DNA of 64,000 bases, from contig NZ_JNXT01000004.1 of assembly GCF_000716675.1 (NCBI RefSeq), positions 1-64,000 of the forward strand, written 5' to 3'. This DNA comes from Streptomyces alboflavus. Its GTDB lineage: Bacteria; Actinomycetota; Actinomycetes; Streptomycetales; Streptomycetaceae. Positions 52,041 through 63,101 of the stretch are shown here, in pieces; position 1 is the stretch's first letter, and each line of letters begins with the position of its first letter. Position numbers and translations under genes: made by a program. The notes under the pieces are model-generated. The model did no database searches, had not been told where the DNA came from, and saw only the letters and a program-made list of their open reading frames with translations.

Positions 52041-52583
52041 ATGGGACGCGTACGGCGCACACTCGGCAAGCCGTGGTTCATCACCGCGCTGACCACGGGC
52101 GTGGTGCTCGTAGGTGTGGGCCTCTACTGGTTCCAGCCGTGGAAGCTGTGGGTGGACGAGACCGTACGGGACCCGTTTCCCGTCGCGGCGTCCGTGCCGC
52201 CCTCGGACGCCGGGGGCACGGACGCGGGGCCGAAGGAGCTGGCCACCGGCAAGCTCATCAGCCACGAGCACGCGACCAGCGGCTCCGTCCGCGTCCTGCG
52301 CCTCGCGGACGGCACCCGCGTCCTGCGCCTGACGGGCCTGGAGACGAGCAACGGGCCCGCCCTGCGGGTCTGGCTCAGCGACGCGGAGGTGAAGCCGGGC
52401 AAGGACGGCTGGCACGTGTTCGACGACGGCAAGCACGTCAGCCTGGGCGAACTCAAGGGCAACAAGGGCGACCAGAACTACCCGCTGCCCGCCGACGTCG
52501 ACCTGGACGACTACCGCAGCGTCACCATCTGGTGCGACCGCTTCGACGTGTCGTTCGGCGCCACGGAGCTGACCCGCGCCTGA
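52041..52583 (+). CDS. DM13-domain membrane protein
   Basis: 180 residues. One N-terminal membrane helix (ITALTTGVVLVGVGLYWF), then a DM13 domain at about 70-178 (LISHEHATSGSVRVLRLADGTRVLRLTGLETSNGPALRVWLSD, LKGNKGDQNYPLPADVDLDDYRSVTIWCDRFDVSFGATEL). DM13 is a cytochrome-like electron-transfer domain with a conserved Cys, here IWCDRF. GGAGG six bases before the ATG. Extracytoplasmic. Confidence 0.9.
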   Translation: MGRVRRTLGKPWFITALTTGVVLVGVGLYWFQPWKLWVDETVRDPFPVAASVPPSDAGGTDAGPKELATGKLISHEHATSGSVRVLRLADGTRVLRLTGLETSNGPALRVWLSDAEVKPGKDGWHVFDDGKHVSLGELKGNKGDQNYPLPADVDLDDYRSVTIWCDRFDVSFGATELTRA

Positions 52584-52639
52584 CCCCGTGGCCCGCGCGG
52601 CACCGGGTCCGAGTCCCGCCCCTGCGCCGTGCCGCGCCG

Positions 52640-53221
52640 TCAGCCCGCCGGAGGCCGCCAGCCGTCGGCCAGGATGGCGAAGACGGCCTCGACCGCGGCC
52701 CGGTGGTCCCGCTGCCCCTGGGCGAGGACGGGAACGTCGAGGGCGAACCGGGCGAGCGCGGCACAGGCGAGGTCGCCGTGCCCCACGCCGAACTCGTCGG
52801 CGATGGCCGCGCTGAGGGTGTCGGTGTGCCGGATCCACATGCGCTCGGCGTACGCGCGCAACGCCGGGGTGGAGTCCACCAGCTGGTTGAAGGCCTCGTG
52901 CCGGGGATCCGCCGCGATCGGCAGCCAGGTGTCCAGTACGTGCTGCCGCAGGGCGTCGAGGACGCTCTGCCCGGCGTCGCGCTCGCGCACCGCGGCGACC
53001 AGCTGGGCGTCCGTGCTCGCCTCCCGGTCGAAGACCAGGGCTTCCTTGCCGGTGAAGTGCTTGAACACCGTGGTGGTCGACACATCGGCCGCGTCGGCGA
53101 TGTCCCGGATGCTCACGGCGTCGTAACCGCGCTCCAGGAAGAGGTGGAGCGCGGCGTCGGCGATGGCTTGCCGGGTGGCCGCCTTCTTGCGTTCGCGGCG
53201 GCCGATCGGAGGCTCGGTCAT
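52640..53221 (-). CDS. TetR-family regulator
   Basis: 193 residues. HTH at about 12-58 (ATRQAIADAALHLFLERGYDAVSIRDIADAADVSTTTVFKHFTGKEAL). C-terminal ligand domain of TetR_C type. ATG at 53221 with AGGA eight bases upstream. Divergent from an FAD monooxygenase across 108 AT-rich bases; probably its repressor. Confidence 0.9.
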   Translation of the reverse strand: MTEPPIGRRERKKAATRQAIADAALHLFLERGYDAVSIRDIADAADVSTTTVFKHFTGKEALVFDREASTDAQLVAAVRERDAGQSVLDALRQHVLDTWLPIAADPRHEAFNQLVDSTPALRAYAERMWIRHTDTLSAAIADEFGVGHGDLACAALARFALDVPVLAQGQRDHRAAVEAVFAILADGWRPPAG

Positions 53222-53293
53222 GGGCGCGATCCTAGCCGATGGCGGAGTCGGCAGCTTAATGGCATCCACATCTTAGAGGCTTTCATCAATTAG

Positions 53294-53322
53294 TTGTCAG
53301 ATTACACTTTTGAACTTAGTCT
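53294..53322 (+). promoter_or_regulatory. Promoter of a probably leaderless monooxygenase mRNA
   Basis: TTGTCA (53294-53299), 17 bases, TAGTCT (53317-53322). The ATG at 53330 is eight bases after the -10, where transcription would start, and there is no Shine-Dalgarno. Confidence 0.6.
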
Positions 53323-53329
53323 CCCTTCC

Positions 53330-54484
53330 ATGACTTCACCGCACCCTTCCCGCGCCCGCGTCAGCGTCGTCGGGGCCGGTCCCGGCGGGCTGACCTGCGC
53401 CCGCATCCTGCAACTGCACGGCATCGCGGTCACCGTCCACGAACGCGACCCCGGCCCCGACTCCCGTGACCAGGGCGGCACCCTGGACCTGCACGCCGAC
53501 AACGGCCAGATCGCCCTGCGCGCGGCCGGACTGCTCGACGAGTTCTTCGCGCTGGCCCGCCCCGAGGGCCAGGAGATGCGCGTACTCGACCCGGCGGGCA
53601 CGCTCACGTCCCATCAAGTCCCGGCGCCCGACGAGACGTTCAGGCCCGAGATCGACCGGGGAAAGCTGCGCGACCTGCTGCTCGGATCCCTCATGCCCGG
53701 CACCGTGCGCTGGGGCCAGGCACTGGAGCGCGTCGGCGCGTCTCGCGACGGGACGCGGCAGTTGCACTTCGCGAACGGCACCACCGCCGAAGCCGACCTG
53801 GTCATCGGCGCCGACGGCGCCTTCTCCCGGGTCCGCCCGGCCCTCTCCCCCGCGACGCCCGCACACAGCGGCGTCAGCTTCCTCGAGGCGTGGTTCGACG
53901 ACGTCGACAACCGTCACCCCGAGATCGCGGCACTCGTCGGCCAGGGCGGCGCGCACGCGGCCGACGGCGAACGCGCCGTGTTCGCCCAGCGCAACGGCGG
54001 CGACCACATCCGCGTCTACCTCATCCAGCGCGTCCCGGCCGACTGGATCCGCGCGAGCGGCCTGACGCCCGAGGACACCGACGGCATCCGCTCCCTGCTC
54101 CTGGAGCGCTACGCCCACTGGTCGCCCCGCATGCGCCGGATGATCACCGACAACGACGGCCCCTACGTCGACCGCCCGATCCTCGCCCTGCCCGTCCCGC
54201 ACACCTGGGACCACGACCCCACGGTGACCCTCCTCGGCGACGCCGCCCACCTCATGCCGCCGCTCGGCGTGGGCGTCAACCTCGCCATGCTCGACGCCCA
54301 CGACCTCGCCCTCGCGCTCACCGGCGCCGGCACCGTCGACGACGGCGTCCGCGCCTACGAGAAGTCCATGCTCCCCCGGTCGGCCGAGATGGCCAGGCTC
54401 CTCGACGGCGGCGCCGAGGACCTGCTCCGCACCGACGTCAGCGGGAGCGCCGACGTCAGCGGGAGCCCCGACGTCAGCGGATGA
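53330..54484 (+). CDS. FAD-dependent monooxygenase (TetX-like)
   Basis: 384 residues. FAD motif VSVVGAGPGGLTCARILQLHG, DLVIGADGAFSRVRP, and LLGDAAHLMPPLGVGVNLAMLDAHDLALAL, as in TetX-like and aromatic hydroxylases; GGTLDLHADNGQIAL also matches TetX-type sequences. The ATG at 53330 is chosen since upstream in-frame codons are promoter. The last 17 residues are an 18-bp repeat (DVSGS units). Divergent TetR regulator. Hydroxylates a drug or aromatic compound; substrate unknown. Confidence 0.88.
   Translation: MTSPHPSRARVSVVGAGPGGLTCARILQLHGIAVTVHERDPGPDSRDQGGTLDLHADNGQIALRAAGLLDEFFALARPEGQEMRVLDPAGTLTSHQVPAPDETFRPEIDRGKLRDLLLGSLMPGTVRWGQALERVGASRDGTRQLHFANGTTAEADLVIGADGAFSRVRPALSPATPAHSGVSFLEAWFDDVDNRHPEIAALVGQGGAHAADGERAVFAQRNGGDHIRVYLIQRVPADWIRASGLTPEDTDGIRSLLLERYAHWSPRMRRMITDNDGPYVDRPILALPVPHTWDHDPTVTLLGDAAHLMPPLGVGVNLAMLDAHDLALALTGAGTVDDGVRAYEKSMLPRSAEMARLLDGGAEDLLRTDVSGSADVSGSPDVSG
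54431..54481. repeat. 18-bp minisatellite at the monooxygenase 3' end
   Basis: Two full units ACCGACGTCAGCGGGAGC / GCCGACGTCAGCGGGAGC and a 15-base third copy, encoding (T/A/P)DVSGS. The last copy overlaps the stop of the convergent NIPSNAP gene. Confidence 0.85.
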
Positions 54485-55260
54485 GGGAGCGGCCGGTGGG
54501 CGCGAGCCGGAGCACGCGCGGGGGCCCGGCCTGCTCCCGCTCGATGCCCGGCAGGACCTCGTCCCGCGCCAGGGGGTACGCCCGCACCTCGGCGGCGTGG
54601 CGGCGCTGGGCGGACTCGTCCGGATAGGCGGAGAGGACCACGGTGACGTTCTCGCCGGTGCGGACCGGCAGCCGGGTGAAGGTGTTGGGCGCCGACTCGG
54701 TGGTGAGGACGGCGAGCGGCGCCGGGCCCGTCGCACGCAGGACGGGCAGCAGTCCGTCCTGGATCAGCGCGGCGCCCTCGGACCGTCCCGGCGGGAAGGA
54801 CCACACCGTGGCGGACACGAAACGGTCCGGCGCGGGGGCGCCGACGCGCGGCCGCTTCGCCGGGGCCACGCCGAGTCCGTTCGCCCCCCGACACCGGACG
54901 CAGCAGCAGGACGTCGTCGGAGTCGGCCATGGTGGTGTTGGCCCGGGGCCCGTGCTCGGCCCAGACGGGCCCTCCGTAGAAGTCCGCGAGCGACCGGTGG
55001 CGTGCCGCCATGTCCGGGAATCCGCGCAGCCACACGAAGCGGTCCGGGTCGTCGAGGTCCCGGAACTGGCCGAGCACGACCATCCCGGTCGCTTCCTGGG
55101 TCTCGACGAACTCCCGGTCGAACAGCTCGATCAGCTCGTCGCGCCGACCGGGCCGCAGCGTGTACTGGCGCAGCTCGACCACGGCGGGGCGGACGGCCTG
55201 ACCGCCGGGCTCGACGGGCTCGACGGGGGCGTGAGGGGACGCGGGGATGCGAGGGGGCAC
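54474..55260 (-). pseudogene. NIPSNAP-family protein, frameshifted
   Basis: Two NIPSNAP-like halves lie in different frames. The first begins at a GTG at 55260 (AGGAG six bases upstream) and reads VVELRQYTLRPGRRDELIELFDREFVETQEATGMVVLGQFRD...GGPVWAEHGPRANTTMADSDDVLLLRPVSG. The second reads APAKRPRVGAPAPDRFVSATVWSFPPGRSEGAALIQDGLLPVLRATG and ends at 54474. The change occurs at a run of six C (plus strand) near 54884-54889. Five bases instead of six would join them as RPVSGANGLGVAPAKRP. It is either a true frameshift or a sequence error. Divergent from the WYL regulator. Confidence 0.75.
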
Positions 55261-55345
55261 GGCGGGCTCCTGTTCGATGCGCTTGCGTCGACGGTAGGCA
55301 GCCGGTGTGCCAGGGCCTGTCAGTGTTTCCGAGCAGAATGGGTCC

Positions 55346-56341
55346 ATGTCCGCCGGTCGTCTGCTGTCGCTGCTGCTGTTGCTCCAGTCCCGCGGCCGGG
55401 TGTCCGCGCGCGGTATCGCCGACGAGCTGGGGGTGTCCGTGCGGACCGCCTACCGGGACGTGGCGCGGCTCCAGGACGCCGGGGTCCCGGTCTACGCCGA
55501 GCCGGGCCGCCGCGGCGGCTATCAGCTGCTCGACGGCTACCGCACCCGTCTCACCGGGATGAGCGAGGGCGAGGCGCGGGCGCTGTTCTTCGCCGGACTG
55601 CCGGGCCCCGCAGCCGAGTTGGGCCTCGCGGCGGAGGTGACGGCGGCGCGGCTCAAGCTGCTCGCCGCACTGCCATCGGGGCCGCGCGAGGAGGCGGCGC
55701 GGACCGCGGCGGTGTTCCACGTGGACGCTCCCGGCTGGTACCGGGAGCCCGAGGAGACGCCCCATCTCCCCCTGTTCGTCGACGCGGTGCTCGCCCGGCA
55801 CGCGGTGGACGTGCGCTACCGCCGCTGGCGCGCGCCGCAGGAGGTGAGCCGCCGCCTGCGCCCCTACGGCCTCGTGCTCAAGTCCGGCACCTGGTACCTC
55901 GTGGCCGCGTCGGACCGCCGGACCGCGACCTACCGCGTCACCCAGATCCTCGACGCCACCCCCACCGGCGAACGGTTCGACCGGCCACGGGACTTCGACC
56001 TGGGCGCGTACTGGGCCACGTACCTCGACGGCTTCCGGAGCCGCCGCCACACCGGCACCGCCACCATCCGCCTGTCCCCGCGCGGGCGACGCCGCCTGCC
56101 CGACAACGTCCCGCAGGACGTGGCGCGGGCCGTCGAGGAAACCGCCACCCCCGTCGGCGACGACGGCTGGGTCGAGGCCGTCATCCCGACCGAGAGCACC
56201 GGCCACGCCTGCGGCGAACTGCTCCGGCTCGGCGTCGACGTGGAGGTCGTGGCCCCGGCCGGACTGCGCCGGGCCATGGCCGCCACCGTGGCCGCGCTCG
56301 CCCGGACCTACGGCGCCGGGAGCCCGCAGACACCCTTGTAG
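55346..56341 (+). CDS. HTH-WYL transcriptional regulator
   Basis: 331 residues. DeoR/HTH_11 winged helix at 1-60 (RLLSLLLLLQSRGRVSARGIADELGVSVRTAYRDVARLQDAGVPVYAEPGRRGGYQL), WYL domain at about 140-225 (VDVRYRRWRAPQEVSRRLRPYGLVLKSGTWYLVAASDRR), and a WCX domain. The ATG at 55346 has only a weak ribosome site. The divergent NIPSNAP gene is the probable target. Confidence 0.9.
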   Translation: MSAGRLLSLLLLLQSRGRVSARGIADELGVSVRTAYRDVARLQDAGVPVYAEPGRRGGYQLLDGYRTRLTGMSEGEARALFFAGLPGPAAELGLAAEVTAARLKLLAALPSGPREEAARTAAVFHVDAPGWYREPEETPHLPLFVDAVLARHAVDVRYRRWRAPQEVSRRLRPYGLVLKSGTWYLVAASDRRTATYRVTQILDATPTGERFDRPRDFDLGAYWATYLDGFRSRRHTGTATIRLSPRGRRRLPDNVPQDVARAVEETATPVGDDGWVEAVIPTESTGHACGELLRLGVDVEVVAPAGLRRAMAATVAALARTYGAGSPQTPL

Positions 56342-56394
56342 ACCCGCCGCGCGCGCCTTACGGTCCTCCCAGCCGCCGACGGGGAGGGACCTCC

Positions 56395-57147
56395 ATGCCA
56401 CGACCGCTCAGCGTTCAGCTCTACTCCGTACGCGACGAGTTCGCCGTCGACCGCGCGGGGACCCTGGGCCGCCTCGCCGAGATGGGCTACGGCGCGGTGG
56501 AGGCGTACGACGTCACCGACGACGCGGCGGGGCTGCGCCGGCTCGCCGACGACCTCGGCCTCACCGTGTCCGGCGCGCACGCCGTGCAGCTCCTCACCGG
56601 CGAACCGGGACCCGTCCTCGACGCGGTGGCCACGCTCGGCACGCCCCTTGCGATCGTCCCCGCGGGGTTCCCGCACGAGGACTTCACGACGTACGACGGA
56701 CTCGCCCGCGTCGCCGACCGCCTCGGCGGCCTCGCGCGGGACGCCGCCCGGCACGGCCTGCGGCTCGGCTATCACAACCACTGGTGGGAGGTGGAGCCGC
56801 GGCTCGCGAGCCACGGCGGGCGCCCCGCCCTGGAGGTCCTCGCCGAACTCCTGGACCCCGAGGTGTTCCTGGAGGTCGACACGTACTGGGCGGCGGTCGC
56901 GGGCGCCGACGTCCCCGCGCTGCTCACCCGGCTCGGCGACCGTGTGGAGGCCCTGCACCTGAAGGACGGCCCCGGCACGAAGGACGACCCGAACGTGGCG
57001 GTCGGCGGCGGCACCATGCCCGTGCCCGAGGTCCTGGCCGCGGCGCCGGACGCCTGGCGCGTCGTCGAGTTCGACGCGTGCGCGGGCGACCTGCTCGGGG
57101 AACTCGCGGCCAGCCGCACGTACGTCAGCTCCCTGGAGGCCGTGTGA
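56395..57147 (+). CDS. Sugar phosphate isomerase/epimerase (TIM barrel)
   Basis: 250 residues. Xylose-isomerase-like TIM barrel: LSVQLYSVRDEF, GYGAVEAYDV, LGYHNHWWEVE (metal ligands), EVFLEVDTYWAAVAG, VEALHLKDG. The metal-site Glu/Asp/His are all present. GGGGAGGG precedes the ATG. It overlaps the next dehydrogenase gene by GTGA; the two probably act on one sugar or inositol-like substrate. Confidence 0.9.
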   Translation: MPRPLSVQLYSVRDEFAVDRAGTLGRLAEMGYGAVEAYDVTDDAAGLRRLADDLGLTVSGAHAVQLLTGEPGPVLDAVATLGTPLAIVPAGFPHEDFTTYDGLARVADRLGGLARDAARHGLRLGYHNHWWEVEPRLASHGGRPALEVLAELLDPEVFLEVDTYWAAVAGADVPALLTRLGDRVEALHLKDGPGTKDDPNVAVGGGTMPVPEVLAAAPDAWRVVEFDACAGDLLGELAASRTYVSSLEAV

Positions 57148-58280
57148 ACACGGGCCCGGTCGGCGTCGCCGTCGTCGGCGCGGGCGTCATCAGCGCCGAG
57201 TACCTGCGCACCCTCGGCACCTTCCCGGACATCCGGCTCGTGGCCGTCGCCGACATCGCCCCGGAGCGTGCGGCCGCCGCGGCCCGCGCCCACGGCATAC
57301 CCCTCGCGGGCGACCTGCCGACCGTCCTCGACGAGCCGGACGTCGAGCTGATCGTCAACCTCACCGTGCCCGCGGCGCACGCGCAGGTCGCGGCCGCCGC
57401 GCTGCGGGCGGGCAAGCACGTGTACGGCGAGAAGCCGCTCACGACGGCCCCCGCCGACGCCGAGAAGCTGCTCGCCGAGGCGTCCGAGCGCGGGCTGCTG
57501 CTCGGCGGCGCGCCGGACACGTTCCTGGGCGCGGGGCTGCAGTCGGCGCTGCGGGCCGTCAGGGCGGGGCACATCGGGGCGCCCGTCGCGGCGACGACGG
57601 CGGTGCAGAGCCTCGGCCCGGAGGCCTGGCACCCCGACCCGGCGTTCTTCTACCAGCCGGGCGCGGGGCCGCTGTTCGACCTCGGTCCGTACTATCTGAC
57701 GGCTCTGGTGGCGCTGTTCGGCGCCGTGGAGCGGGTGGCCGCGACGGCCGCGCGGGCCAAGGCGCGGCGCACGGTCGCCTCGGGTCCGATGGCCGGGCAG
57801 TCGTTCCCGGTCGACGTGCCGACGCACGTGTGCGCGCTGCTCGACTTCGCGTCGGGGGCGAGCGCCAACTCGACGTTCAGCTTCGACAGTGCGCACCCGA
57901 GGATCCGGTTCGAGATCACCGGCACGGAGGGCACTCTCGCCGTGCCCGACCCGAACACGTTCCGGGGGCCGCTGCGGGTGCGGGCCAACGGCGACGACGA
58001 GTGGCGCGACCTGCCGGTGCGGGGCCGCACGGACGGGCGGGGGCTCGGGGTCCTCGACATGGCCCGCGCGATCCGCGCCCACGACGGTCCGCGGGACGGC
58101 GGCGCGCCCGGCGCCCACCGGGCCTCGGGCGCCCTCGCCCTGCACGTCCTGCAGACCATGACGGCCATCACCCGCTCCGCCGACCGCGGAGAGTTCACGC
58201 GGCTCCCGGCGCAGGTCGTGCCGCCGACGCCGCTGCCGGACGGCTGGGACCCGACGGCGGCCTCGCTCGGGGCGGCCTGA
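57144..58280 (+). CDS. Gfo/Idh/MocA-family oxidoreductase
   Basis: 378 residues. NAD(P)-binding VGVAVVGAGVISAEYLRTL, the EKP motif in HVYGEKPLTT with the catalytic-type Lys, and the C-terminal alpha/beta domain (GPLFDLGPYYLTALVALFGAVERV). GTG start within the isomerase stop (GTGA overlap). It oxidises a sugar or cyclitol; the paired isomerase suggests a catabolic module. Confidence 0.92.
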   Translation: MNTGPVGVAVVGAGVISAEYLRTLGTFPDIRLVAVADIAPERAAAAARAHGIPLAGDLPTVLDEPDVELIVNLTVPAAHAQVAAAALRAGKHVYGEKPLTTAPADAEKLLAEASERGLLLGGAPDTFLGAGLQSALRAVRAGHIGAPVAATTAVQSLGPEAWHPDPAFFYQPGAGPLFDLGPYYLTALVALFGAVERVAATAARAKARRTVASGPMAGQSFPVDVPTHVCALLDFASGASANSTFSFDSAHPRIRFEITGTEGTLAVPDPNTFRGPLRVRANGDDEWRDLPVRGRTDGRGLGVLDMARAIRAHDGPRDGGAPGAHRASGALALHVLQTMTAITRSADRGEFTRLPAQVVPPTPLPDGWDPTAASLGAA

Positions 58281-58310
58281 CGGCCGGACCGGGGAAGTCG
58301 AAGGTAGGCC

Positions 58311-58856
58311 CTAGGACGCCCCCGGGGGCTCCGCCAGCTCCTCCAGCGTCCGCGTGAGCCACTGCGTCCAGAACGTCTCCAGGTCGATCCCGGCCCGCAG
58401 GACGACATGGCGAAGGCGGTCCTCGATGGCGTCCCTGCCGGGCGGGAAGTCGCGCCGCTCGATCTCCTCGTACTCGGCCAACTGCTCCTTGTGCAGGGCG
58501 AGATGGCGGCGCAGGTCCGCCTCGATGCCGTCGGTGCCGACGACGGCGGCGGCGCGCAGGCGAAGGAGCAGGGGGTCGCGCAGCGGTTTGGGGTCCTGGC
58601 TCGCGGCGGTCCAGCGGGCCAGTTCGGCGCGGCCCGCGGGCAGCACCTCGTACTCCTTCTTCTGGCCGCGCGTGGCCTGCGCGGACGGCAGTGCGCGGGT
58701 GAGCCCGTCGCGTTCGAGGCGGCCGAGCTCGCGGTAGATCTGCTGGTGGGTGGCCGACCAGAAGTAGCCGATCGACCTGTCGAACCGGCGCGTCAGCTCC
58801 AGACCCGACGACGGCTTCTCGAGCAGGGCGGTGAGGATCGCGTGCGGGAGTGACAT
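58311..58856 (-). CDS. PadR-family regulator
   Basis: 181 residues. PadR HTH (MSLPHAILTALLEKPSSGLELTRRFDRSIGYFWSATHQQIYRELGRLERDGLTRA, KKEYEVLPAGRAELARW) and C-terminal helical domain (LRRHLALHKEQLAEYEEIERRDFP). It is 67 bases after fadH on the same strand, so it may be cotranscribed with and regulate it. Confidence 0.9.
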   Translation of the reverse strand: MSLPHAILTALLEKPSSGLELTRRFDRSIGYFWSATHQQIYRELGRLERDGLTRALPSAQATRGQKKEYEVLPAGRAELARWTAASQDPKPLRDPLLLRLRAAAVVGTDGIEADLRRHLALHKEQLAEYEEIERRDFPPGRDAIEDRLRHVVLRAGIDLETFWTQWLTRTLEELAEPPGAS

Positions 58857-58923
58857 GACGGCATCCTAGGGACGGCGGGCGGGCGCGCGGCCGTCCGCCC
58901 AGAAAGCCGCGCGGCCCGGTGGC

Positions 58924-60990
<2,067 letters not shown>

Positions 60991-61049
60991 TCAGCGTCGT
61001 CGGCGTCATCGGTGTCGTCGCAACAGTTGTAGGACAGCCCACGGCTTTA

Positions 61050-61063
61050 TGCAACTAGTTGCA
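61050..61063. promoter_or_regulatory. 14-bp palindrome upstream of fadH
   Basis: TGCAACTAGTTGCA, perfect, with a related GCAACAGTTGT at 61020. A candidate operator for the PadR downstream of fadH or a MarR/TetR-type regulator. Confidence 0.55.
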
Positions 61064-61126
61064 CATGGGGGCGGCCCGCGCGAGACGGAGTTCACAGCGG
61101 CCGCGCGGCCTCACCGGGGCAGCGCC

Positions 61127-61579
61127 TCACAGCGGCAGCGACCGCTCCCGCACCACGTGCTTCATCACGAGCGTCGAGCTGAGCCGCTGCACCCCGGGGA
61201 GCGTCGCGAGCTCCTCGTCGTACAGCTGCTGGAAGGCCCGCAGGTCCTTGCTGACGATCCGCAGCAGATAGTCGGGGTCGCCGAAGAGGCGCTGCGCCTG
61301 GACGACATGGGGGATGTCGGCGACCGCCGCCTCGAAGGCCGCCACCGTGTCCCGGTCCTCCTGGCGCATGGTGACGAAGACCAGCGACTCGAAGGTCAGG
61401 CCGACGGCCTCCGGGTCGAGCACGGCGCGATAGCCGCGCACCGCCCCGCGGCGTTCGAGTTCGCGCAGCCTGCGGTGGCACGGCGACAGGCTCAGGCGCA
61501 CCCGCGCGGCCAGTTCGGTGACGGTCAGACGGCCGTCCTTCTGCAGCTCGGCAAGGATCTGCCGGTCGACTGTGTCCAT
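61127..61579 (-). CDS. Lrp/AsnC-family regulator
   Basis: 150 residues. HTH at about 1-60 (MDTVDRQILAELQKDGRLTVTELAARVRLSLSPCHRRLRELERRG) and the ligand-binding RAM domain (ESLVFVTMRQEDRDTVAAFEAAVADIPHVVQAQRLFGDPDYLLRIVSKD). The ATG at 61579 is preferred for family length; a GTG at 61600 is possible. Divergent from a LysE-type exporter, the classical LysG/LysE-like pairing for amino-acid export. Confidence 0.9.
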   Translation of the reverse strand: MDTVDRQILAELQKDGRLTVTELAARVRLSLSPCHRRLRELERRGAVRGYRAVLDPEAVGLTFESLVFVTMRQEDRDTVAAFEAAVADIPHVVQAQRLFGDPDYLLRIVSKDLRAFQQLYDEELATLPGVQRLSSTLVMKHVVRERSLPL

Positions 61580-61689
61580 GAGGAAGATTCTTCCACCCAC
61601 ACACCCTCAGGCAGCAGATCTTGGGAGCACTTTTGGGCAGATCGCAACTAACCTCCCTCACGCGACCGAAAAGGGAGGGAAAAACATCC

Positions 61690-62325
61690 ATGGCCGTCAG
61701 CTCCATCACCGCTTTCTGGGCGGTGTCCGTTCTGCTCATCCTGGTTCCCGGCGCGGACTGGGCGTACGCGATATCGGCGGGACTGCGGGACCGGTCGGTG
61801 GCCCCGGCCGTCGGCGGACTGCTGCTCGGCTACGTCGGCCTCACCGCCGTCGTCGCGGCGGGCATCGCGGCCGTCGTCGCCGACCACCCGGCCGTGCTGG
61901 CCGCCCTGACGCTCCTCGGCGCGCTGTACCTGATCTACCTCGGCGTGACGACGCTGACCCGCCCGGGCACCCCAGACGCCGCGCCGGACGACGCGACCGG
62001 GTCCGGCGCGCACGGGCCCTCGTCCCGGCGCAGCCGTGTCCTCCAGGGCGCCGGGATCAGCGGCCTCAACCCCAAGGCGCTGCTCCTCTTCCTCGCCCTG
62101 CTCCCCCAGTTCACCCAGCCAGGCACCGGCTGGCCGCTCGCCCTCCAGATCAGCACCCTCGGCCTGGTCCACATCCTCAGCTGCGGCGCCATCTACTTGT
62201 GCGTGGGCGTGCTCGCCCGTACCGTCCTGCGCACGCGCCCGGCCGCCGCCCGCGCGGTCACCCGGGTCTCCGGGGCCGCGATGGTCGTGATCGGCGCGGT
62301 CCTGGTCATCGAGCAGCTGACCTGA
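61690..62325 (+). CDS. LysE/RhtB-family amino-acid exporter
   Basis: 211 residues with about six hydrophobic segments. The N-terminal RhtB motif is seen in LLILVPGADWAYAISAGLRDRSVAPAVGGLLLGY, and SGLNPKALLLFLALLPQF in the middle. GGGAGGG ten bases before the ATG. Probably induced by the adjacent Lrp-type regulator when its amino acid accumulates. Confidence 0.93.
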   Translation: MAVSSITAFWAVSVLLILVPGADWAYAISAGLRDRSVAPAVGGLLLGYVGLTAVVAAGIAAVVADHPAVLAALTLLGALYLIYLGVTTLTRPGTPDAAPDDATGSGAHGPSSRRSRVLQGAGISGLNPKALLLFLALLPQFTQPGTGWPLALQISTLGLVHILSCGAIYLCVGVLARTVLRTRPAAARAVTRVSGAAMVVIGAVLVIEQLT

Positions 62326-62482
62326 CCGCACACCGCCTCTCACCCTCCCCGTGAGCACCGCGTCCGAAATCCGCCAGCCGAGGGCGGCGGCACCGCGCAG
62401 ACTGGACCGTGTCGGACCGGGGGAAGACGCCCCGGACCAGGACGGACACATCAGCGGATGTGCAGGAGAGAGGACAGGCGCG

Positions 62483-62980
62483 ATGACAGTCCACACGACG
62501 TTCGACAGCCCCTTGGGCGAGCTGCTGCTCGTGGGCGAGGCGTCGGCGACGGCCCCCGGCGGGACGGCACTCGCCTCCCTGTCGGTGCCGGGCCAGAAGG
62601 GCGGCGCGACCGTCCAGGACGGCTGGGTCCGCGACGACGAGGCCTTCACGGCCATCACGGGCCAGCTCCGCGCCTACTTCGCGGGCACCCTCACGCACTT
62701 CGACATCGAGTACGCGGACGGCGCGGGCACCGAGTTCCAGCGCAAGGTGTGGTCCGCCCTGGACTCCGTGCCGTACGGCACCACGACCACCTACGGAAAG
62801 CTCGCGGCACACCTCGGCCTGTCCCGCGCGGCGGTCCGCGCCCTCGGCACGGCCCTCGGCCGCAACCCGGTCCTGGTCGTGCGCCCCTGCCACCGGGTGG
62901 TCGGGGCGGACGGCTCCCTCACGGGCTATGCGGGGGGCCTGGACCGCAAGAAGCAGCTGCTGGAGCTGGAGACGGGGTGA
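62483..62980 (+). CDS. ogt: Methylated-DNA-protein-cysteine methyltransferase
   Basis: 165 residues. Active-site PCHRVVG near residue 135 with the acceptor Cys, preceded by the HTH segment TTTTYGKLAAHLGLSRAAVRALGTALGRNPVLVV. It removes O6-alkyl groups from guanine by suicide transfer. GAGAGG upstream of the ATG. A 2OG-Fe(II) oxygenase gene lies about 800 bases downstream, possibly also in repair. Confidence 0.94.
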   Translation: MTVHTTFDSPLGELLLVGEASATAPGGTALASLSVPGQKGGATVQDGWVRDDEAFTAITGQLRAYFAGTLTHFDIEYADGAGTEFQRKVWSALDSVPYGTTTTYGKLAAHLGLSRAAVRALGTALGRNPVLVVRPCHRVVGADGSLTGYAGGLDRKKQLLELETG

Positions 62981-63101
62981 GGGGGCGGCGCCGGGCGGCG
63001 CGACCGGAGCGAGGAGCGGTGGCCGGGTCGGCGGCGCGAGGGCCTGGACATCTGGCTCCACGGACACCAGGACCCACGACGCAGCCCGCGCCCCCGCGAG
63101 G

